Shown here: positions 1 to 8,342 of the stretch, piece after piece | How positions within the stretch are numbered: the stretch's first letter is position 1 | Layout: each line of letters opens with the position of its first letter | Assembly (NCBI RefSeq): GCF_001553955.1 | Contig: NZ_CP014234.1 | Coordinates: forward strand, 1,984,001 to 2,048,000 | Length of the DNA stretch: 64,000 bases | Direction of reading: 5' to 3' | Origin: Moraxella osloensis | Lineage (GTDB): Bacteria > Pseudomonadota > Gammaproteobacteria > Pseudomonadales > Moraxellaceae | Program-made: the position numbers and the translations under genes | Notes under the pieces: model-generated | Told to the model about the DNA's origin: nothing | The model's database searches: none | The model's input: the letters and a program-made list of their open reading frames with translations, nothing else

Positions 1-602
1 AAATAGGGTTTGGCAGTGAGTTACACCAGTTTTGGCTCAAGCGGTTTTATGAATTGCCACTGTGGCTAGCGTTGGATGATGCGTGTTTTGTGCATGCTTG
101 TTGGGACAGTGATGCGATGGCGATTTTAAAACCGCTGTTAACAACCGGCAATCGCTTGACGCCCGTTGCGCTACAAAAAACCAGTGAGGAAGGTACGCCA
201 CCTTTTGAGGCACTGGAAAGAGTGCTAAAAGGTGTGGAAGCGACGCTACCTGAAGGCATTCATCTAGTCGATAAAGAAGGTCATCAACGTAAAAATGTAC
301 GGGTACAGTGGTGGCAGCCTAATTTGTCGTTTCAGCCGATTCACCAGATCGCGCGCGCCAGTCAAGAGGATTTAATTCATATCCCTAAAAACACGCTGAG
401 CACTGAGATTTTGTTTGGGCTTGACCATGACAAACCTATTTTTGTCGGGCATTATTGGCTCAATGGTACGCCTGAGCTGCTTAGTCATCAAGTGGTCTGT
501 GTGGATTATTCTGCTGCCAAAGATGGGTTTTTGACGGCTTACCAATTTGACACCGATCATCCGGCTTTGACCTCAGCGAATTTTATTCAATATCAGCATT
601 AA
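1..602 (+). CDS. metallophosphoesterase, C-terminal part (5' end outside window)
   Basis: The reading frame is open from the left edge (first full codon at 3) and stops at 602, so only the last 200 or so residues are seen. The visible part contains VGHYWLNGTPE followed by VCVDYSAAKDGFLTAYQFD. This resembles the C-terminal metal-ligand block (GHxx) and final beta strands of calcineurin-like phosphoesterases that hydrolyse phosphomonoesters or diesters with two metal ions. The N-terminal DxH and GDxxDRG motifs that would confirm it lie outside the window. A TTG at 54 could serve as a start but would cut the domain, so I treat the gene as running in from the left. Substrate unknown. No clear terminator hairpin is seen before the next gene. 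Confidence 0.7.
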   Translation, partial: IGFGSELHQFWLKRFYELPLWLALDDACFVHACWDSDAMAILKPLLTTGNRLTPVALQKTSEEGTPPFEALERVLKGVEATLPEGIHLVDKEGHQRKNVRVQWWQPNLSFQPIHQIARASQEDLIHIPKNTLSTEILFGLDHDKPIFVGHYWLNGTPELLSHQVVCVDYSAAKDGFLTAYQFDTDHPALTSANFIQYQH

Positions 603-699
603 CCCAAGGCTAAACGGGTGTAACATAAATTAAAATATTTGTTTAAAGCTTACGGCTAAAAATGATAGCCAGTGAGCAAACAATTAAGATGAGTTGGGT

Positions 700-1614
700 A
701 TGATTCGACGTCCGATTGAGCCGCTAAAGATGCTGTTTGTGGTGCAAGGCTCGTACTTTAAACGGCTGATTGTGCCACAAGTTTTGTTGTTTATTTTCTC
801 TTTTGTCATCTATTTTTATCAAACCCATATCGCCACCGAGCCTGTACCGCTCAATCCTTCGGTGTTTGCGATACTCGGTATCTCACTTGCGATTTTCCAC
901 GGGTTTTGTAATAACGCAGCGTATGATAGGTTTTGGGAAGGGCGCAAGCTGTGGGGCACGCTGGTTTGGCTAAGTCGCAACATCGCCCGTCAAGTGATGA
1001 CACTGCCCAATGTCAGTATGGCGGAAAAACAAGCCTTTATCCGCCATCAAATCGCTTTTGTCCACAGTCTACGCCAACAGCTGCGGAGTGAGGATAATAC
1101 AGCAAACCTGCAGCGGCTATTAACAGTTGAAGAACAGCAAGCCGTGGTTGGGCAAAACTTTATTGCGTTACGCTTGACCCAAATCATGGGGCAGATGCTC
1201 GCCAACTGGCAAGCCGAGCAAAAAATCGATGTTTGGCAATGGCAAAGCTTGGATAACACCTTGGGTGAAATTGCCCATATCCAAGCGGGCTGTGAACGCA
1301 TTAATAACACACCGATTCCGTATGCCTATTTTGTGCTGCTGCATCGCACTGTGTATCTGTATTGCTTTATGCTGCCATTTGGACTGGGCAATGCGATTGG
1401 CTGGGTAACGCCATTTGTAGTCAGTTTTGTCGGCTACACCTTTATGGCGCTCAATGAAATCGTCGATGAAATCAGCGAGCCGTTTGGTACGGGGGAAAAC
1501 GAATTGCCCCTAGGGATGATGTGCGATACGATTGAGACGCAGCTGGCCATGCTTAGTCATCAACAATTTGCCCCTGAGCAAAAGCCGCGAGTACCCGCCA
1601 ATGTGGTGATATAG
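700..1614 (+). CDS. bestrophin-family (UPF0187) anion channel-like membrane protein
   Basis: The 304-residue protein has hydrophobic segments near residues 23-41 and 50-68 and a C-terminal pair around 220-258. The family-specific motif AYDRFWEGRKLWG follows the second segment, and EISEPFG stands near residue 263. These are hallmarks of bacterial bestrophin homologues, pentameric inner-membrane ion channels related to KpBest; the ion carried cannot be read from sequence. A TTG at 694 is in frame, but the ATG at 700 is the ordinary codon and aligns with the family start (MIRRP). No strong Shine-Dalgarno is visible for either. The gene stands alone, closed by a perfect hairpin with T-run at 1672-1695. 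Confidence 0.85.
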   Translation: MIRRPIEPLKMLFVVQGSYFKRLIVPQVLLFIFSFVIYFYQTHIATEPVPLNPSVFAILGISLAIFHGFCNNAAYDRFWEGRKLWGTLVWLSRNIARQVMTLPNVSMAEKQAFIRHQIAFVHSLRQQLRSEDNTANLQRLLTVEEQQAVVGQNFIALRLTQIMGQMLANWQAEQKIDVWQWQSLDNTLGEIAHIQAGCERINNTPIPYAYFVLLHRTVYLYCFMLPFGLGNAIGWVTPFVVSFVGYTFMALNEIVDEISEPFGTGENELPLGMMCDTIETQLAMLSHQQFAPEQKPRVPANVVI

Positions 1615-1671
1615 TTGCCGCATAGATTTTGATTTTCAAGGGTAAAAAATCATGCTATATTAAGTTTTAAC

Positions 1672-1695
1672 CGTGCATTTCATGCACGTTTTTTT
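1672..1695 (+). terminator. rho-independent terminator after the bestrophin gene
   Basis: A perfect 7-bp stem CGTGCAT/ATGCACG with a TTC loop is followed by seven T. It lies between the bestrophin stop and purE. Confidence 0.85.
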
Positions 1696-1734
1696 ATTTT
1701 AAGTCCGTCAATTTTTTGGCAAAAGGAATTTTCC

Positions 1735-2289
1735 ATGTCAGCAAGTCAGCCAAACGCCCAAACACACCAGCTACCACCTCCCATCCCATCGCCACAAGGT
1801 CAAGTCAAAGTCGGTATCATCATGGGTAGTCAATCTGACTGGGAAACCATGCAAAACGCCGCGCAAATGTTAGCGGATTTTGGGGTGCCCTTTGAGTGTG
1901 AAGTGGTATCGGCACATCGCACCCCTGATAGATTGTTTGACTATGCCAAAACTGCCAAAGCTCGCGGCCTGTCTGTGATTATCGCAGGGGCAGGCGGCGC
2001 GGCGCATCTGCCCGGGATGTGTGCGTCTCAGACGGATTTGCCTGTACTTGGTGTGCCTGTCAAGTCCTCCATCCTAAGCGGTTGGGACAGTTTGCTATCC
2101 ATCGTGCAAATGCCCAAAGGGGTGGCGGTGGGTACGCTTGCCATCGGGGCAGCGGGTGCGGCAAATGCAGGGCTACTGGCAGCGCAAATTTTGGCGATTG
2201 GTGATAGCACGCTTGCGCAAAAAATCACTGATTTTCGCGCCAAACAAACCCAAACAATTTTGGATAATCCGATACCTGGGGTGATGTGA
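1735..2289 (+). CDS. purE: N5-carboxyaminoimidazole ribonucleotide mutase PurE
   Basis: PurE converts N5-CAIR to 4-carboxy-AIR in de novo purine synthesis in the cytoplasm. The 184-residue protein shows the class I PurE motifs in order: [10 protein letters not shown] (about 31-40), SAHRTPDRL (about 61-69, catalytic His) and [12 protein letters not shown] (about 87-98). Residues 1-23 are a Pro/Gln-rich extension absent from the E. coli enzyme (169 aa). The ATG is preceded by AAAAGGAA at good spacing. The partner purK is not next to it; instead an HD hydrolase starts 9 bases downstream and is probably cotranscribed. Confidence 0.95.
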   Translation: MSASQPNAQTHQLPPPIPSPQGQVKVGIIMGSQSDWETMQNAAQMLADFGVPFECEVVSAHRTPDRLFDYAKTAKARGLSVIIAGAGGAAHLPGMCASQTDLPVLGVPVKSSILSGWDSLLSIVQMPKGVAVGTLAIGAAGAANAGLLAAQILAIGDSTLAQKITDFRAKQTQTILDNPIPGVM

Positions 2290-2298
2290 TAATGAGCG

Positions 2299-2931
2299 AT
2301 GAAAACCGCATTTGCCAAGCTGTTACAAGTCTATGAAATAGATTATCAAACTATTGCTGACTGCTGGCAAAACATAGTCACTCACTACCAGCAGCCTCAC
2401 CGCCATTATCACACGCTTCACCATATTCAGGCGTTATTAGAACAGTTTGACGGGATAAAAGATCAGCTAAAGCAACCTGAAAGCGTGCTATTGGCGATTT
2501 TTTACCATGATGTCATCTATCAAACCCAAGGCAAACCAGCGATGAGCAACGAACGCCAAAGCGCGGCTTATTTTATCGCCGAATTGGGCGGTTTTTTGCC
2601 AATAGACTTGCAAAACCGGGTTGTTGAATTGATTATCGCCACCGAAAAACATGAACTTGCCGACACGAACGACAGCGATATGGCGTATTTTTTGGATATG
2701 GATTTGCGTATTTTGGGGCAGACTGGCTTGGTTTATCAAGCCTATTGCCAAAAAATTCGCCTTGAATATCAACACGTTGCCAAGGTCTTGTACAATTTTT
2801 CTCGTAAAAAAGCCTTAAAAAGGTTTTTGGATAGAAAGCGGCTGTATTTTACCCAACAATTTTCTACACAGTATGAGCAGCAAGCAAGGCAGAATATTAA
2901 GAGCGAAATCAAGACATTAACGATATTTTAA
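2299..2931 (+). CDS. HD-superfamily phosphohydrolase (predicted)
   Basis: The 210-residue protein carries a metal-binding HD signature: YHTLHHI (about 32-38), AIFYHDVIY (about 66-74), then NERQSAAYF and a late Asp-rich block DMAYFLDMDLRILG. This pattern fits the predicted metal-dependent HD hydrolases of the COG4339 type, usually annotated only as HD phosphohydrolases. Substrate unknown; nucleotides are common for the superfamily. It begins 9 bases after purE and ends before a strong terminator at 2951-2981, so the two genes look like a two-gene unit. Confidence 0.8.
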   Translation: MKTAFAKLLQVYEIDYQTIADCWQNIVTHYQQPHRHYHTLHHIQALLEQFDGIKDQLKQPESVLLAIFYHDVIYQTQGKPAMSNERQSAAYFIAELGGFLPIDLQNRVVELIIATEKHELADTNDSDMAYFLDMDLRILGQTGLVYQAYCQKIRLEYQHVAKVLYNFSRKKALKRFLDRKRLYFTQQFSTQYEQQARQNIKSEIKTLTIF

Positions 2932-2950
2932 TTTTTACCATTTTGAAGCA

Positions 2951-2981
2951 AGGCTTAATCAGTTGGGTTAAGCCTTTTTTT
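2951..2981 (+). terminator. terminator of the purE-HD unit
   Basis: An 8-bp perfect stem AGGCTTAA/TTAAGCCT with a 9-base loop runs into seven T. Confidence 0.9.
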
Positions 2982-3076
2982 ATCACCAAACATTTATAAA
3001 ACTGCCTAGTTACGGTAAAATCCGTTAATTACCTTTTTGACATTCCTTTCTTTTTTATTGTAAAAGTTGACCATCT

Positions 3077-6000
3077 ATGAGCACGCAACATCAAATCGCC
3101 CAAGCCTTAACGTCTTTAGAAAACGCTTACAACCCAAGCGACGTCGAAAACGGCATGTACCAAGTGTGGGAAGACAAAGGCTACTTTCAGCCAAGCTATG
3201 ATAAACAACAATCGTTTTCTATTGCGCTGCCACCGCCGAATATCACAGGCTCATTGCACATGGGGCATGGCTTTAACAATGCCATCATGGACACGCTCAC
3301 CCGATATCACCGAATGCTGGGCGAAAATACCCTCTGGCAACCAGGTACCGACCACGCCGGGATTGCCACGCAAATGGTCGTTGAGCGTCAATTGAACGCA
3401 CAAGGCATCAAACGCCATGATTTGGGTCGTGAAAAATTCCTTGAAAAGATTTGGGAGTGGAAAGCCGAGAGTGGTGGCAACATCACCCGCCAAATCCGCC
3501 GTCTAGGTAGCTCGGTGGACTGGAGCCGTGAGCGTTTTACCATGGATGATGGCTTGTCCAATGCCGTCAAAGAAGTGTTCGTGCGTCTGTACGAAGATGG
3601 ACTGATTTATCGCGGTAAACGTCTAGTCAACTGGGATGTTAAATTACAAACAGCTTTATCAGATTTGGAAGTTGAAAAAACTGATGAGAAAGGATTTTTA
3701 TGGCATTTTAGATATTATTTTTCTAATGAAAATGCTAAAACTAAAGATGGGAAAAACTATCTTGTTGTAGCAACTACAAGACCAGAAACAATGTTTGGTG
3801 ACATTGCAGTTGCTGTTAATCCTAAAGATGAAAGATATAGTGATTTAATTGGGCAAACATTAAAGTTACCAATTACAGGAAGATTAATTCCAGTTATTGC
3901 CGATGACTATGTGGAATCAGACTTTGGAACAGGTTGTGTAAAAATTACTCCTGCTCATGATTTTAATGATTATGAGGTTTGGAAACGTCATAAAGATTCT
4001 GGCGTATTTATTATTAGAGAAAATGAACTTGCAGATGATGGCTTGATTAATATCTTTGATAGTTATGCAAACTTATTGTCTAATCCGATGTTTGATTTAG
4101 AACAATCAAGTCAAAGAAATAGTCAATCGCATAGACCTGATGAATTTGAATCCAAAGAAATAAATGGGGTAAAAACTAATTTTACTCAACATGGATATAA
4201 TGGTTATGACTGTATTGCAGAAGAATACAGGGGATTATATCGGTTCGATGCAAGAAAAAAATTAGTTGAGCAAGCTGAAAAAGAAGGGTGGCTTGATAAA
4301 GTTGAAGATTATACTATCAAAGCTCATAGAGGTGACCGCAGTGGTGAAATCGTTGAGCCGTGGCTCACTGACCAATGGTATGTGTCCATCGAAAAACTGG
4401 CAAAACCTGCCATCGAGGCGGTGGAAGACGGGCGCACCGAGTTCGTCCCTGCCCAATATAAAAATATGTATATGGCGTGGATGCGCGATATCCAAGACTG
4501 GTGTATCAGCCGTCAGCTTTGGTGGGGACACCGTATCCCTGCGTGGTACGATGACGAGGGCAATATCTACGTCGGGCGTGATGAAGCGGAAGTCCGCCAA
4601 AAATACCACCTTGCTGATAGCCTAGCGCTGCGCCAAGATAGTGATGTACTAGACACTTGGTTTAGCTCGGCATTGTGGACGTTTAGCACCCTGGATTGGA
4701 CAGGTGAGCTAAACTTTGACGACTACAGCCAAGCACTCAAAACCTTCCACCCAACCAGCGTGTTGGTCACAGGTTTTGATATCATTTTCTTCTGGGTTGC
4801 CCGTATGATGATGATGACCCTATACTTTATCAAAGACAAAGACGGCAACCCGCAAGTGCCGTTTAAGACGGTGTATGTGCATGGCTTGGTGCGTGATGGA
4901 CAAGGGCAAAAAATGTCCAAATCCAAAGGCAACGTACTTGACCCGATTGACCTGATTGACGGCATTGATTTAGAAACCCTAGTCGCCAAACGCACCACAG
5001 GTCTCATGAACCCCAAAGACGCGCAAAAAATTGAAAAAGCCACGCGCAAAGAATTTGCCGACGGTATCCCTGCGTTTGGCACGGACGCGCTGCGCTTTAC
5101 TTTTACCTCCTTGGCAAGTACGGGACGTGACATCAATTTTGACCTCAAGCGCATTGAAGGCAATCGCAATTTTTGTAACAAGATTTGGAACGCCACCCGT
5201 TTTGTGCTGATGAACTGTGTCGATAAAGACGGCAATGCGTTAAACATCGACAAAACCGCCAATACCGCACTGTGGGAATTGCCAGAGCAATGGATTATAA
5301 GCCGTCTAAACTCCACAGTAAAAGCCATCCATGAGCACATGAGCCAGTACCGTTTTGACTTGGTGAGCCAAGATATCTATGAGTTTATCTGGAATGAATA
5401 CTGCGACTGGTATGTCGAGCTTGCCAAATCGAGCCTAAACGATGAATCGGTGAGTGCCGAGCGTAAAGCCCAAATCCGCTATGTGCTGCTCAACTGCCTT
5501 GAAGTCGCCATGCGCTTTAGTCACCCGATTATGCCGTATATTACTGAGAGCATTTGGCAGACCATTGCCCCTATCATCGATAAAAAAGCGACTGACAGTA
5601 TCATGACTGCTGCTTTCCCAACAGCGGATGACAGCCTAATCAGCCTACAGACTGAGCATGACATGACGTGGCTACAAGCGCTGATTGGGGCGATTCGTAA
5701 CATCCGCGGTGAGATGAAGCTTGGCAATGCGGTGCGTCTGCCTGTGCTACTTGATAACATCAGCGATGAGGAAACCGCGCGCCTAAGCCGTATTGAAAAT
5801 CAGTTTAAATCGCTTGCCAAAGTCGATACGCTGACTATTGTGAATGCGGGTGACGGCGCTGATAAAGAGTTACCGTTGTCGTCATCAAGTATGGTCGGGC
5901 AGTTAAAAGTGCTCGTGCCGATGAAAGGCTTGATTGACCCAACGGCAGAGCTTAATCGCCTTGCCAAAGCGCAAGAAAAACTTACCAAACAAGCTGAAAG

Positions 6001-6142
6001 TCTGCGTGGCAAGTTGTCCAATGAGAGTTTTGTAAGCAAAGCTCCTGCCAATGTGGTGGAAAGCGAAAAAGCGAAACTTGCTGAGATGGATACACAACTG
6101 GCGGAAATGCATAAGCAAATTGAGCAGTTAAACAGTCTGTAA
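3077..6142 (+). CDS. valS: valyl-tRNA synthetase, mosaic gene
   Basis: ValRS charges tRNA-Val and edits mischarged Thr. The 1021-residue protein has the HIGH-type motif [15 protein letters not shown] near residue 60, the editing-domain motif [10 protein letters not shown] near 237, KMSKSKGN near 612, an anticodon-binding region, and a C-terminal coiled coil (about 945-1021). The coding strand from about 3640 to 4325 (residues about 188-416) is strikingly different. It is AT-rich (15/60 G+C at 3661-3720 against 35/60 at 4381-4440) and uses AGA for arginine where the rest uses CGN. That segment, covering the CP1 editing domain, also holds an extra Ser/Gln/Asn-rich stretch around residues 345-380. 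The frame is intact, so this looks like in-frame replacement by recombination. Confidence 0.97.
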   Translation: MSTQHQIAQALTSLENAYNPSDVENGMYQVWEDKGYFQPSYDKQQSFSIALPPPNITGSLHMGHGFNNAIMDTLTRYHRMLGENTLWQPGTDHAGIATQMVVERQLNAQGIKRHDLGREKFLEKIWEWKAESGGNITRQIRRLGSSVDWSRERFTMDDGLSNAVKEVFVRLYEDGLIYRGKRLVNWDVKLQTALSDLEVEKTDEKGFLWHFRYYFSNENAKTKDGKNYLVVATTRPETMFGDIAVAVNPKDERYSDLIGQTLKLPITGRLIPVIADDYVESDFGTGCVKITPAHDFNDYEVWKRHKDSGVFIIRENELADDGLINIFDSYANLLSNPMFDLEQSSQRNSQSHRPDEFESKEINGVKTNFTQHGYNGYDCIAEEYRGLYRFDARKKLVEQAEKEGWLDKVEDYTIKAHRGDRSGEIVEPWLTDQWYVSIEKLAKPAIEAVEDGRTEFVPAQYKNMYMAWMRDIQDWCISRQLWWGHRIPAWYDDEGNIYVGRDEAEVRQKYHLADSLALRQDSDVLDTWFSSALWTFSTLDWTGELNFDDYSQALKTFHPTSVLVTGFDIIFFWVARMMMMTLYFIKDKDGNPQVPFKTVYVHGLVRDGQGQKMSKSKGNVLDPIDLIDGIDLETLVAKRTTGLMNPKDAQKIEKATRKEFADGIPAFGTDALRFTFTSLASTGRDINFDLKRIEGNRNFCNKIWNATRFVLMNCVDKDGNALNIDKTANTALWELPEQWIISRLNSTVKAIHEHMSQYRFDLVSQDIYEFIWNEYCDWYVELAKSSLNDESVSAERKAQIRYVLLNCLEVAMRFSHPIMPYITESIWQTIAPIIDKKATDSIMTAAFPTADDSLISLQTEHDMTWLQALIGAIRNIRGEMKLGNAVRLPVLLDNISDEETARLSRIENQFKSLAKVDTLTIVNAGDGADKELPLSSSSMVGQLKVLVPMKGLIDPTAELNRLAKAQEKLTKQAESLRGKLSNESFVSKAPANVVESEKAKLAEMDTQLAEMHKQIEQLNSL

Positions 6143-6171
6143 TGAATATGTTTACTTGATTTTAAAAAACT

Positions 6172-6204
6172 TGAGAAATTCAATATTTTTTATTGAATTT
6201 CTCA
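6172..6204 (+). terminator. terminator after valS
   Basis: A 14-bp perfect inverted repeat TGAGAAATTCAATA/TATTGAATTTCTCA encloses a short T loop and is followed by an AT-rich tail. The stem is AT-rich but long. It lies 30 bases past the valS stop, in sequence that is AT-rich like the accessory patch beyond it. Confidence 0.65.
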
Positions 6205-6339
6205 TTATTTTAATAATTTTGTCAATTATGAATTGAACTAATCAAGAATTGAAGTTATAATTATTCAAACTCTAGTTCTTGAGCTTCTTATTTAGGTAAG
6301 CGGCGTTTGAAGGAACTAGGGTTTTTTTTTGGGGATTTT

Positions 6340-7254
6340 ATGGCTAAATATCAGTTATTTGCAGATGAGGCATGGACGCATAACTCACCACCACTATGTC
6401 GTTATCATTATTTTTTCGGCGGTATTTTCGGTACTGAAAGTGCTATGGATAGGCTTGATTATGAGCTAAAATTGATAGTTAAAAAGCATAATGTAAAAAG
6501 TGAAATTAAATGGAACAAGGTTTCACCAAATCATATGGATTGTTATAAGGAATTGGTAGATTGTCTCGTAGATAATATTCTATCGGATAAAATAAAATAT
6601 CGTCAAATGTTTAAAGATAGGTCTTATCATTATGATAATCCTGAAAACTATAGCGAATTGGATATGCAATTTAGATTGTATTATCAATTTCTCAAAAATT
6701 CATTTGGCTTTCAATTTCTTCCTGTTAATGGTCAAAGTGAGATTTTGCTAAGACTAGACGGGCATTCTAGTCAAAAGCACAAGGATGAATTAGACAAATT
6801 TGTTCTTGACCTTCCACGTTTATGGGGAAGAAATGATATTACTTTTAGAGTTACTTATATAGAAAGTGACAAGTTTATACGCTTACAGGTCTGTGATTTG
6901 TTAATGGGTGCAGCGGGTTATAAAGGTAATAAAATTCATCATAGAAGAGAAAATAACAAACGTGGAATGACAAAAAAGCAAAAATTAAAAATTGAGCTAG
7001 CAGACTACATTTATAATAAATTACGAAAGATTAATGAAATTGATAGAGGTTCTAAAGCGTTTAATTGGTTTGAATCAACAGGCTTAAATGCAAATACGGA
7101 AAACAGGTTTCATCATAAAATGAGAATTTGGAAGTTCATTCCCAATTCATATCGCAAGAATAAAGGGTGGGAAAACGATAATTTAACTAAAGAAGGTTAT
7201 TTCGTTAAAGATATATTTGAAACTGAAGTGTTACAAGGAAATGAAGAAGGTTAA
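6340..7254 (+). CDS. DUF3800 domain protein
   Basis: The 304-residue protein begins MAKYQLFADEAW, the acidic N-terminal strand of DUF3800 (family DES-type motif), followed by KWNKV and a C-terminal block FIRLQVCDLLMGA with conserved Asp. DUF3800 proteins are thought to have an RNase H-like fold with acidic active-site residues; their biological role is not established, and they are often found in mobile or defence-associated regions. The ATG at 6340 is preceded by GGGGAT at 5-base spacing; a TTG at 6307 is in frame but poorly placed. The gene is AT-rich and uses AGA/AGG arginine codons, unlike purE or polA, which suggests recent acquisition. A 65-aa ORF follows 3 bases after the stop. Confidence 0.8.
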   Translation: MAKYQLFADEAWTHNSPPLCRYHYFFGGIFGTESAMDRLDYELKLIVKKHNVKSEIKWNKVSPNHMDCYKELVDCLVDNILSDKIKYRQMFKDRSYHYDNPENYSELDMQFRLYYQFLKNSFGFQFLPVNGQSEILLRLDGHSSQKHKDELDKFVLDLPRLWGRNDITFRVTYIESDKFIRLQVCDLLMGAAGYKGNKIHHRRENNKRGMTKKQKLKIELADYIYNKLRKINEIDRGSKAFNWFESTGLNANTENRFHHKMRIWKFIPNSYRKNKGWENDNLTKEGYFVKDIFETEVLQGNEEG

Positions 7255-7257
7255 TGA

Positions 7258-7455
7258 ATGATTAATCAAGAAATCTTAAATGCCGTTGTCCAAGAGATTA
7301 AATCGACACCAGCAGATGAGTTAGAAAAACGACTTCAACAGTCAGAACATTCTGCTTTCGCTCAATCAATTAATGAACTTTCGGCATTTTCACGCTCAAC
7401 TCCAACCGCTAAAAAGCCAAAACGTTTAGCTTTGCTTACCTTTTCGGTATATTGA
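7258..7455 (+). CDS. small protein coupled to the DUF3800 gene, unknown function
   Basis: The ORF starts 3 bases after the DUF3800 stop, with no room for anything but translational coupling. It encodes 65 residues: an amphipathic helical N-terminal half (about 1-45, Glu/Leu-rich) and a Ser/Thr then Lys-rich tail ending in TFSVY. I do not recognise a family. The abrupt hydrophobic ending could mean the original gene was longer and was cut by a frameshift. Because of the tight coupling, it may be a partner or regulator of the DUF3800 protein; that is inference. Confidence 0.5.
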   Translation: MINQEILNAVVQEIKSTPADELEKRLQQSEHSAFAQSINELSAFSRSTPTAKKPKRLALLTFSVY

Positions 7456-7526
7456 GCAGAAGCGTTAAATCGTCGAAATAGAGTAAAGCACCGTTTAAGT
7501 TTTAGTAGATAATTTGTAACCTAATA

Positions 7527-7558
7527 AAAAACCCACAAAATCTGTGGGTTTTCTTTTA
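7527..7558 (+). terminator. terminator hairpin, copy 1 of a 32-bp direct repeat
   Basis: The stem AAAACCCACA/TGTGGGTTTT with loop AAATC is followed by CTTTT. The same 32 bases recur exactly at 8300-8331, on the other side of the toxin-antitoxin pair. It probably ends the DUF3800 transcript. Confidence 0.85.
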
Positions 7559-7643
7559 CCTACCTAAATTTAAAAAATTACGTTAAAATCAATTATTAAA
7601 AAATCACTTTTCCATAGGATATCTAGGTAAAAAAAGGTGAAAA

Positions 7644-7934
7644 ATGATAAATCAATCCTTACATTTTGAAATCACAGGCAATGACGCAACTCGACTCATT
7701 CAAGCCTGCCAACAGCTTGGCATACAACCTGCCCAAGCCTTTCAACACTTTGTCGCCCAACTATCCGCCAACGCCGACAAAGAACCAACGACAACCGAGC
7801 CTACCACCGAGCAAATCCGAGCCAAAAAACTCGCTCGTGCAGGCGGACTTGCCCAATACGCCAATCCAGACTTAATCCCACTCGAAGACCAAGCCGTCAC
7901 AATGGCACTCAAGGCAAAGTATGGTACTCATTGA
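7644..7934 (+). CDS. putative antitoxin of a PIN-domain toxin
   Basis: The 96-residue protein overlaps the downstream PIN-domain gene by 14 bases, the classic arrangement of a type II antitoxin-toxin operon. The first 45 residues look like a small DNA-binding/dimerisation module (LHFEITGNDATRLIQACQQL). Residues 46-60 are a Thr/Pro/Glu-rich linker, and the basic C-terminal part (EQIRAKKLARAGGLAQY) would be expected to contact the toxin. I cannot assign it to a named antitoxin family. GAAAAATG-type leader with AGGTGAA gives a plausible ribosome site. In such systems the antitoxin binds its own promoter; AT-rich DNA at 7560-7640 would be the place. Confidence 0.65.
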   Translation: MINQSLHFEITGNDATRLIQACQQLGIQPAQAFQHFVAQLSANADKEPTTTEPTTEQIRAKKLARAGGLAQYANPDLIPLEDQAVTMALKAKYGTH

Positions 7935-8301
7935 TACGAATATCTTACTTAGATTCATCTTGCAAGATCATGCCGAACTCAGCAAAAAGGCTAACCAAAT
8001 AATTGCTGATAATAGGGTTACCTGTCTAAATGCGGTGGTTTATGAAGCCATTCACGTATTGCAAAATGTCTATGGCATAGACCGTTTAATCGTAGCGAAT
8101 GAAATCCAATCGCTATTTATCGATGACATTATCGAAAGCGATGATAAAGCCTTATCAATCAAGGCATTAAACGTATTTAAAGAAACCAAGATGGATTTTA
8201 TGGATTGTTTATTAATCGCGTATGACATACTTTATCAACATCAAATTTTCTCATTTGATAAAAAGGTTAATAACTACCTAAAACGACATTATCAAAATTA
8301 A
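7921..8301 (+). CDS. PIN-domain toxin (VapC-like ribonuclease)
   Basis: The 126-residue protein has the acidic PIN-domain set: D5 in VLIDTNILL, E42 in VVYEAIHVL, D92/D95 in KMDFMDCLLIAY, and D113 in FSFDKKV. PIN toxins are Mg-dependent endoribonucleases that cleave tRNA or rRNA when the antitoxin is degraded. Start at 7921 lies within the antitoxin gene, so the two are translationally coupled. The coding sequence ends inside the second copy of the 32-bp terminator repeat (stop 8299-8301). Length and motif order are typical; target RNA cannot be predicted. Confidence 0.85.
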   Translation: MVLIDTNILLRFILQDHAELSKKANQIIADNRVTCLNAVVYEAIHVLQNVYGIDRLIVANEIQSLFIDDIIESDDKALSIKALNVFKETKMDFMDCLLIAYDILYQHQIFSFDKKVNNYLKRHYQN

Positions 8302-8331
8302 AAACCCACAAAATCTGTGGGTTTTCTTTTA
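8300..8331. terminator. bidirectional terminator, copy 2 of the 32-bp direct repeat
   Basis: Identical over 32 bases to 7527-7558. It serves the toxin gene on the + strand. Because the stem is flanked by A-run and T-run, it can also stop polA transcripts arriving on the - strand. Confidence 0.85.
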
Positions 8332-8342
8332 AGCTTAAAAAA

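Noticed and set aside
4262-4609. Long overlapping ORFs on both strands in valS
   Set aside because: They overlap the conserved synthetase frame; the codon pattern follows valS.
7258-7700. Relation between the 65-aa ORF and the antitoxin because both begin MINQ
   Set aside because: Identity stops after four residues; not significant.
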